This document shows, piece by piece, positions 60,054-64,000 of a stretch of DNA of 64,000 nt (position 1 is its first letter; each line of letters begins with the position of its first letter). Where the stretch lies: positions 6,881,001 to 6,945,000 of the forward strand of contig NC_092579.1 in the NCBI RefSeq assembly GCF_037975245.1, in the 5' to 3' direction. The notes below the pieces were generated by a model, which worked only from the letters and a program-made list of their open reading frames with translations, was not told the origin of the DNA and searched no databases. Source of the stretch: Apostichopus japonicus (taxonomy: Eukaryota > Echinodermata > Holothuroidea > Aspidochirotida > Stichopodidae). The translations under genes and the position numbers were made by a program.

Positions 60054-62294
60054 TTAACGGGCACTGGGTTCAACCTGACCTCAGTGTGAACAGTTTAGAA
60101 CTGAACATTGTTTAATGTGTTTTGTGGTCATTATAGGATTGTAGAGGATAGTTTTTGCATATATTGCGTCACCTAATCATAGTAGTTTGTGACAAACTGG
60201 CGTCTTCCTCAGGAAAAAAGAAACAAGCAAAAAGTACAGCAATTTAATACTTGAAGAAAGTGTCTCAATTACTGACTGGTCAGGACAGCGGGGAGCAGAA
60301 CATCGATTTAGGAGCATAGTAATGACTGCAAAGCTGTAACAAAGCTGTTCCCATGTAAGACAAAGAACTGCGCAACTGAACAATATTGTGAATCAGAGGC
60401 GTATTGATTCTGAGGACGATATTTCTCTAGCTACATTACAGTACTAGGTAGGGTGTTGTATGCACATACTGTAGGCCCAACGACCTACCACACAAGTATA
60501 ACTGGGACTAGTCCTAATGTTCCACAAGTTTACTGCAGATGGGGCAGTGCCTAGTATAGCTTGGGAGCCTTGGGACAAGAATGATTCAGATAATTGATGT
60601 AGATAATAATAAGGAAGTAGCACTTGATATTGACTCAGACAGTGATAATGAAAGACACCTAGCTGAAATGAGATTTGAAATACAGACCCTGTGGCATCAG
60701 TAATGGAAGGATTGAGATTCAGCACTGTGTACAGCCATGCAAGTTTCCTTACTAATAAGTGAAGATTTGTTGTTACTATTCTGCTTGAATCATTGATCTG
60801 GAAGGGCCAAATGTGAATTTATGCCCCATACATAAGTTAAAAATGTACATGGGAACATGTATGGGCCTGTAAGATGGTGTGATCATAATTATATGAACAA
60901 TAATACAGTCGATACGAGTTAGGTAAATTTTGATAAAAATGTTGCAAACTAGTGACAAATATACACAGTACTGCTCGTAGTGAACACCACCTGATGTCAG
61001 TATATTGTACTACTGTAAGCATTCTCGCTTTGGTTTGTATTTCTGGTCTTTGCTTGACATACTGTAGTCCACCATAGTCTTCATAGATATAAACGCCAGA
61101 CTTTAAATCCGCGGATCCATCTCTCGGTCGCCGCATAAAATCCGGGAAAAGATGTACATTACCACAGTTTCAATACAGGACTACCTCCCTACAGCATCTG
61201 TCACAGCTGCATATCATGAACACCTAACATTTCTTGATACCTTCTGAATTAATTAGCCTCTCTGTTTACCAAATCAGAGTCTGATCTTATCTACCAAGTA
61301 CACAGCTTTACTAATGTTAAAGTAAATTTGAAATCCTGTTATCATTCCTTCTTCAAATTTGCTTTTCACTCCCGTAGCTGATAATATCTCACTGTACATA
61401 TCCCCCGGAAAAAAAAGAAAAAGAATAATATTGGAATGATTGCACAGCCTTCGTGTTTCACCGTTAGCTATAGGTTATGAATACTCAAGCACTGATAAAA
61501 AAAAAAAATCAGAAAAAATCTGTTCTGTAGTTTTCAAATTAGTAATTCACTCGGATGGAAGTGCAAACTGTTGCCCGTCGCTATTTTTCTTCTTTACGGA
61601 AATGTGCGTGCAAGGCTGATGTATTCAATTAGACTACAGTACCTTGATCTCAACATAACGACAACGGTCTCTGTGTCTATTGGCCAGCGTGTCGGCAGGA
61701 GAAAATTATGAACCTTCTGGCTGTGTGTGAGGAGGTTATACCGAGGTCTTTGTAAATCTTTGCACATCTGTCAGATTTAAGTCGGTTGCCACTTGTAGTA
61801 TTCAGACGTTTGCATTATAAATGTGTTATAAATTAAATGGGTTCCAATTTGCAGCATTGTTATAAACCGCAATGAATTTTTTTTTGGAAGTTCTGAATTA
61901 TGAATAGTGGTCAGATTTATGGGAATAACCATTTGAAATTCAACTCTCCAGAACTGATAATCTCCAAGGCTGTTAGGCTATTCTTCTTCATGTCTCAGTT
62001 CCACTAAATGTCCAATGTTTTCTTTTTTAAGGAGGAACTTTAGGCACAGAATGAATTTTCATATTTCACAAGAGCATTGAAAAAATAACAGTGCTATCAG
62101 TCCAAGTTTCATTTTTTTTCCTACCAAATTTTAATTGTTGAGAAAATTACCAGGCAACACAAAAGTAACTCAATAGGAAAACATTTAAGCTTTTATGGCC
62201 TCAAATAACAAGTTTATGCAATTTAATGTATTGCAAATGCATCAAGCAAAAATGGTGTTGAATGTCATCCAAGGGTGCTGTGTTGTACACAAAG

Positions 62295-62685
62295 TTAAAG
62301 GGAGTGAAGACTCGCGCACAAAGAAACGTCTGATGCAGGTAATCTGACCTACTTTCGAATGAGGTGTAACAGAAGTGTTAGACACCACCATCGATCCCAG
62401 AAAATACACACACAGCTTGCTACCGTCGGTAATTAGACACTAGTGTACAGTCAATACATGCAGGAACGGTCAATACCCACAACATAGCAGCGATGGACAT
62501 CTCGATCAGCAGGGAGTTGTTATAGAACTCCCTGATCTTAGGTCCAGATAAAAGATAACAATGTATCACGTTTCATTACTGTGAGCATTTTGTAGCGACA
62601 AGAAGAAAACTTCATTTGCAAGCAACTTTAAGTTAACTTTTTCCGAGGGTGGCACACGGTTTGGGCGAGTCTTCAATGCCTTTAA
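62295..62685 (+). mobile_element. TTAA-type MITE, copy 4, with foldback insertion
   Basis: Intact borders: TTAAAGGGAGTGAAGACTCG and GAGTCTTCAATGCCTTTAA. It is longer than the other copies because an extra segment of about 37 bp capable of forming a hairpin is present near 62503-62540. Confidence 0.8.
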
Positions 62686-62863
62686 GAGAGCGTATTTTGG
62701 AGTTATTAGAATTGATAAAAGAATAGATGTAGGCTTGCACTGAGAAGCCATCTTGTCATCATTATTCATTAATTTAGTCTTTATAGGAGTATTCCAGAGG
62801 TGTAGCTCACGTTATAAAAAGTGAATATCTAATCTGGTTAGATCGAGAGGTGTCTTCTGTAAG

Positions 62864-63050
62864 AATGCAGCTCGTATCACTCTTTTATTATTCTTTAATA
62901 ATTATTCTAGTCATAATTATCTGTGGTGTATACATGGTCTTATTGTGTCACATGCTGGATGGGAACAACTTCAAACACGAGGACAAGGAGTCTGGACAGC
63001 ATCATAAAACATGCACGAAGGATCATCGGGGAGAACTTGCCGTCGTTTGA
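62864..63050 (+). CDS. Hypothetical small single-pass membrane protein
   Basis: The ORF begins MQLVSLFYYSLIIILVIIIC and continues GVYMVLLCHMLDGNNFKHED and a polar His/Lys-rich tail, ending TAA-free at TGA (62 codons). It would place one hydrophobic helix of about 25 residues at its N terminus. No family is recognised, and the start could also be the upstream Met at 62850. It may be a short gene, the 5' exon of the following segment, or chance in AT-rich DNA. Confidence 0.2.
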
Positions 63051-63124
63051 TTTGATCTACAAATGTCGCATGCATGCCAAGTAGCGGTACTTGTGGTGTG
63101 ACACACATCATGTATGTATGTTAG

Positions 63125-63330
63125 AACCTCCTGCAAGCAGGAACTCGCGAAGAAGCCATCATTGGCTTATCAAAGCCGCAAGCCGACCGAAGTCAGTCTC
63201 TTAGATTCATATTTAACGTCCATGATGATGAACTCTGTAAAACTGGACGACATACATTAATCTTGGAGTGACTCGAACTCGGGACCTTGGGATCATCCAA
63301 GTACATGGCCAAGTTGTTGCTGCGCAGAAG
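63125..63330 (-). mobile_element. Possible tRNA-related SINE, minus strand
   Basis: On the minus strand, GAGTTCGAGTC fits a Pol III B box, preceded by TTGGCCATGTACTTGGATG as a weak A-box-like region and followed by about 170 bp of body. No second copy is in the window to confirm it. Confidence 0.35.
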
Positions 63331-63477
63331 TAGACTGGAGGCACTGATGGTGTATTCGAACATATATCCCTTCATTTTCCTTAGATGTAGAGTAGATTAT
63401 GATGCAATCATTAGTTTTACCAAACTTTAGCAGCAGGCGCTAGCTATTCTCATAGACAACGTCTTTTGTTGTTTGTA

Positions 63478-63747
63478 GAATGCTGCGTTATCACAAAAGA
63501 AGTTTCAGAAGACCTGGGGAATAGTTTCCTCGGTGTGGTGAAAAATTTGAAGTTTCAAAATAAACGGAAGATTGAGATGGCCTCTGAAGAATCTAATCAA
63601 GTAATTGAAATCAATAAGACAAACAACGATTGGAACTCGCTAATGACAGCTTCAAGCTACGATGGAAGGTCAATCACAAGTCACTGTATCCAAGAGGAAG
63701 GGATGTTTGTTTACCATGACGATGTAAATATTCTGTCCTTAACTTGA
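63478..63747 (+). CDS. Hypothetical last exon or short gene
   Basis: An acceptor-like TTGTTGTTTGTAG precedes an open frame reading ECCVITKEVSEDLGNSFLGV, VKNLKFQNKRKIEMASEESN, QVIEINKTNNDWNSLMTASS and MFVYHDDVNILSLT before TGA. Codon content is protein-like and the region is not a repeat seen elsewhere in the window. No family is recognised. It could be the 3' exon of a gene containing 62864-63050, but that pairing was not established. Confidence 0.25.
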   Translation, partial: ECCVITKEVSEDLGNSFLGVVKNLKFQNKRKIEMASEESNQVIEINKTNNDWNSLMTASSYDGRSITSHCIQEEGMFVYHDDVNILSLT

Positions 63748-64000
63748 AGTTTATGTACAATCCTCATTGGACTCGACAATACAGTACTTCAATTTTGTTA
63801 AGTGTTTGTTATTACATACTGTACTTTCTATAATATATTTTTTGTTGAAATTTATTTGTCATTCCTGAATCCATGGAGTGCATATTTTTCTTAAATACTT
63901 CATGCTAAAAACAGAAAAGAAAAATCCCTTGATTTTGAAATTTGAAGATTCTTTATACAAACACGTTCTGTGTTGCGATATGTGTGGCAACATGACTCTA

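Larger units (their letters stand above)
51446..64000. other. Region after TMEM184 exon 1 (probable long intron)
   Basis: No second TMEM184 exon was recognised. The region holds the gypsy fossil, family A hAT copy 2, several short tandem repeats, TTAA MITE copy 4, a possible SINE and two hypothetical ORFs near the end. Stretches 51446-53589, 56000-57380 and 60060-62290 show nothing I can name. Confidence 0.45.

Overview
This window is animal nuclear DNA. Every recognisable gene is split by introns with GT/AG borders and consistent phases, there are no operons, and the long AT-rich introns and intergenic stretches are full of small DNA transposons, SINEs and minisatellites. The protein sequences are close to vertebrate orthologues, and gene order around USP22 matches vertebrates. 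This suggests a slowly evolving invertebrate, most likely marine and possibly an echinoderm or other ambulacrarian. The taxon is an inference, because nothing in the window names it.

Layout. (1) 680-16265, + strand: thirteen 3' exons of a UBE2O-type E2/E3 hybrid ubiquitin-conjugating enzyme, with the UBC core in exons 10-11. Its N-terminal exons lie before the window. (2) 16266-23063: a long convergent intergenic region with a 14-bp minisatellite. (3) 33556-23064, - strand: a complete 13-exon USP22-type histone deubiquitinase (586 codons), carrying a ZnF-UBP domain and a full Cys/His catalytic core. (4) 36425-41618, + strand: a complete 6-exon DHRS7B/PexRAP-type short-chain reductase (314 aa). 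(5) 47629-46468, - strand: a TMEM11-type mitochondrial membrane protein. (6) From 51182, + strand: the first coding exon of a TMEM184A/B-type membrane protein. Its later exons were not found in the remaining 12.5 kb, which holds repeats, a dead Ty3/gypsy fragment and, near the end, two ORFs of unknown nature.

USP22, DHRS7B and TMEM11 are neighbours in the same order in human 17p11.2, and human UBE2O is on 17q, so this is a piece of an old bilaterian linkage group. UBE2O and USP22 both act on ubiquitin and are placed tail to tail. DHRS7B (ether-lipid synthesis) and TMEM11 (mitochondrial shape) are not obviously linked to them in function.

The most informative non-genic content is the set of mobile elements. 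At least five hAT-type non-autonomous elements have exact 8-bp target duplications, one of them only 73 bp long. A four-copy family of about 370-bp elements is bounded by TTAA, and there is one TA-flanked foldback element. Several tandem arrays sit in introns, including a pair (98-bp and 26-bp units) in which one array appears to have grown out of the other. I found no CRISPR, rRNA, intact tRNA gene or undescribed multigene system.
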